Source of the DNA: Clostridiales bacterium UBA6468
GTDB taxonomy: Bacteria; Bacillota; Clostridia; Oscillospirales; Oscillospiraceae
Assembly: GCA_002436765.1 (NCBI GenBank)
Contig: DJNI01000032.1
Span: 4,546-53,828 of the forward strand
Direction: 5' to 3'
DNA length: 49,283 nucleotides
This document shows positions 48,376 through 49,283 of the stretch, piece after piece. Numbering within the stretch: position 1 is the first letter of the stretch; each line of letters opens with the position of its first letter. The notes beneath the pieces were generated by a model. It did not search any database. It saw only the letters and a program-made list of their open reading frames with translations, and was not told the origin of the DNA. The translations under genes were made by a program, and so were the position numbers.

Positions 48376-49005
48376 TCAGAATTCCTCCGGAAAATCTTCT
48401 GTGTCAAAGGAAAGCGCGTCCAGCGCCCGCCGGATGGTTCCGTAATTGTGACCCCGTCGAATCAGGGCATCCACGGCACGCCTGACCTGCTTTTCATCGG
48501 AGTCCGCGTCCAGGCGGCTTTTCAGAAACGCCGTGATTTTTTCCGTCTGGTCTGGGTAGTCCGCAAGCGCTTCGTCCCAGTATTCCTTGGGTATACGCTT
48601 CTCGTAGAGCGCCTGCTTGGCGCGGGCAAGGCCGTAGCCCTTGGAAATGCAACTGCTCACCACCTGCTCCGCCGTCGCCCGGTCGTCCACCAGATGGAGG
48701 TCTTCCATCCACGCAACCGCTTCTTTGGCCTGCCGGGGGTCTTCCCCCTTGCGCACCAGCCGGGCTTCCAAGTCCCGGCGGGAAACGCTGGCGGCGGAGA
48801 CGATGCGGACTGCCCGCATTTTCGCGGACATCTGCCCGGCGGCGGTGCGGAGGGCTTCCATCTCCTGCTCGTCCAGCTCCTTGCCGGAATAGAGGGCGAA
48901 ATCCTCCACCGTCTGGCGGTACAGTCCCATTTTTGTCCCGTCGTCAAAGGTCACCCAATAGCGCCCCGCCCGGTCGGGAGCCGTTTTCAGGGACTCAATC
49001 TTCAT
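48376..49005 (-). CDS. recX: Regulatory protein RecX
   Basis: RecX binds RecA filaments and limits recombinase activity. The 209 residues have the three helical repeats of the family (SVSRRDLEARLVRKG, SKGYGLARAKQALYEK, RRGHNYGTIRRALDAL). ATG 49005 or GTG 49008 starts inside the end of recA (about 11-14 bases of overlap), so it is co-expressed with its target. RimO follows 3 bases after its stop. Confidence 0.94.
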   Translation of the reverse strand: MKIESLKTAPDRAGRYWVTFDDGTKMGLYRQTVEDFALYSGKELDEQEMEALRTAAGQMSAKMRAVRIVSAASVSRRDLEARLVRKGEDPRQAKEAVAWMEDLHLVDDRATAEQVVSSCISKGYGLARAKQALYEKRIPKEYWDEALADYPDQTEKITAFLKSRLDADSDEKQVRRAVDALIRRGHNYGTIRRALDALSFDTEDFPEEF

Positions 49006-49283
49006 CACTGAAGTCGTCGGCGCTGACGGCTACGCCCTTATCGGCGGCCTTGGCAGGCGGCTTGGGAGCACCGTTGTTCAGCTTCCACAGGTTCTCCCGC
49101 ACATCGGCTTCCACCTTCTCGGCGATGTCGGGGTTGGCGATGAGGTAATCCTTCACGGAGTTCGCGCCCTGACCGATCCGCTCGTCGCCCATGGAGAACC
49201 AGCTGCCGCTCTTCTGGATGATGTCGAGCTGCACCGCCAGATCGACGAGCTCACCCCACTTCGAGATGCCCTCGCCGTACATG
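48995..49283 (-). CDS. recA: Recombinase RecA, C-terminal part
   Basis: The last 95 codons of RecA are present; the rest is beyond the right edge. The segment GEGISKWGELVDLAVQ, then SGSWFSMGDERIGQG, is the conserved C-terminal core next to the domain that gates DNA. The end has a Pro/Lys/Ala linker and the usual acidic tail (DDFSDED). Because the first visible Met is internal, no start can be given. It overlaps recX. Confidence 0.97.
   Translation of the reverse strand, partial: MYGEGISKWGELVDLAVQLDIIQKSGSWFSMGDERIGQGANSVKDYLIANPDIAEKVEADVRENLWKLNNGAPKPPAKAADKGVAVSADDFSDED

Overview
The window is high-GC (visually near 60%) bacterial chromosome, densely coded on both strands. Gene content and order point to an anaerobic, endospore-forming Firmicute of class Clostridia, most likely the Oscillospiraceae/Ruminococcaceae branch. 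The evidence is the ylxM-ffh-rpsP-khpA-rimM-trmD operon, recA-recX-rimO-pgsA, strong AGGAGG ribosome sites, sigma-A promoters with 17-base spacers, spoVAC, SleC-type spore-lysis genes, a DUF4317 protein and an LPKTG surface protein. The family assignment is inference. I see no rRNA, tRNA, CRISPR array, insertion sequence or prophage.

Layout. 1-3291: translation/SRP operon on the minus strand, cut by the left edge inside trmD, with a consensus promoter at its head. 3315-4620: GNAT acetyltransferase, a small unknown protein and a palindrome-rich intergenic element. 4711-7854: zinc ABC transporter (znuA-znuC-znuB) continuing into trmO. 8045-9288: AT-richer XRE regulator and lipoprotein, probably acquired. 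9505-12559: spoVAC, mtnN-luxS (SAH recycling and AI-2), and a divergent XRE/LiaF-like regulator with paired dyads in between. 12631-17744: membrane-anchored degenerate polysaccharide deacetylase, a second palindrome-rich element, DUF1653 protein, MFS transporter and Fe-S aldo/keto reductase. 17753-20185: LPKTG pilin/adhesin. 20298-24443: radical SAM protein, HAD phosphatase, M20 dipeptidase and dipeptide epimerase; the last two form a plausible murein-peptide salvage pair. 24474-28503: CarD-like regulator, pyruvate kinase, asparagine synthetase. 28544-31266: sporulation-linked genes with sigma-G- and sigma-E-like promoters. 31315-36754: a PgsA paralogue, small membrane proteins, phosphodiesterase, a three-gene proline-rich set with a sigma-K-like promoter, CHAP protein and trpS. 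36793-38709: gltX behind a long structured leader RNA. 38709-43914: HD protein, a pullulanase-Nudix fusion, cytidylate kinase-like protein, DUF4317. 43920-46446: ECF sigma factor with a membrane partner. 46464-49283: recA-recX-rimO-pgsA, cut by the right edge.

Best candidates for something undescribed are the roughly 170-nt structured RNA before gltX (36838-37000, closed by a 20-pair helix), the proline-rich three-gene set at 33609-34615 with a sigma-K-like promoter, the pullulanase-Nudix fusion at 39577-41883, and two intergenic elements built of back-to-back palindromes (4451-4606 and 14707-14965).
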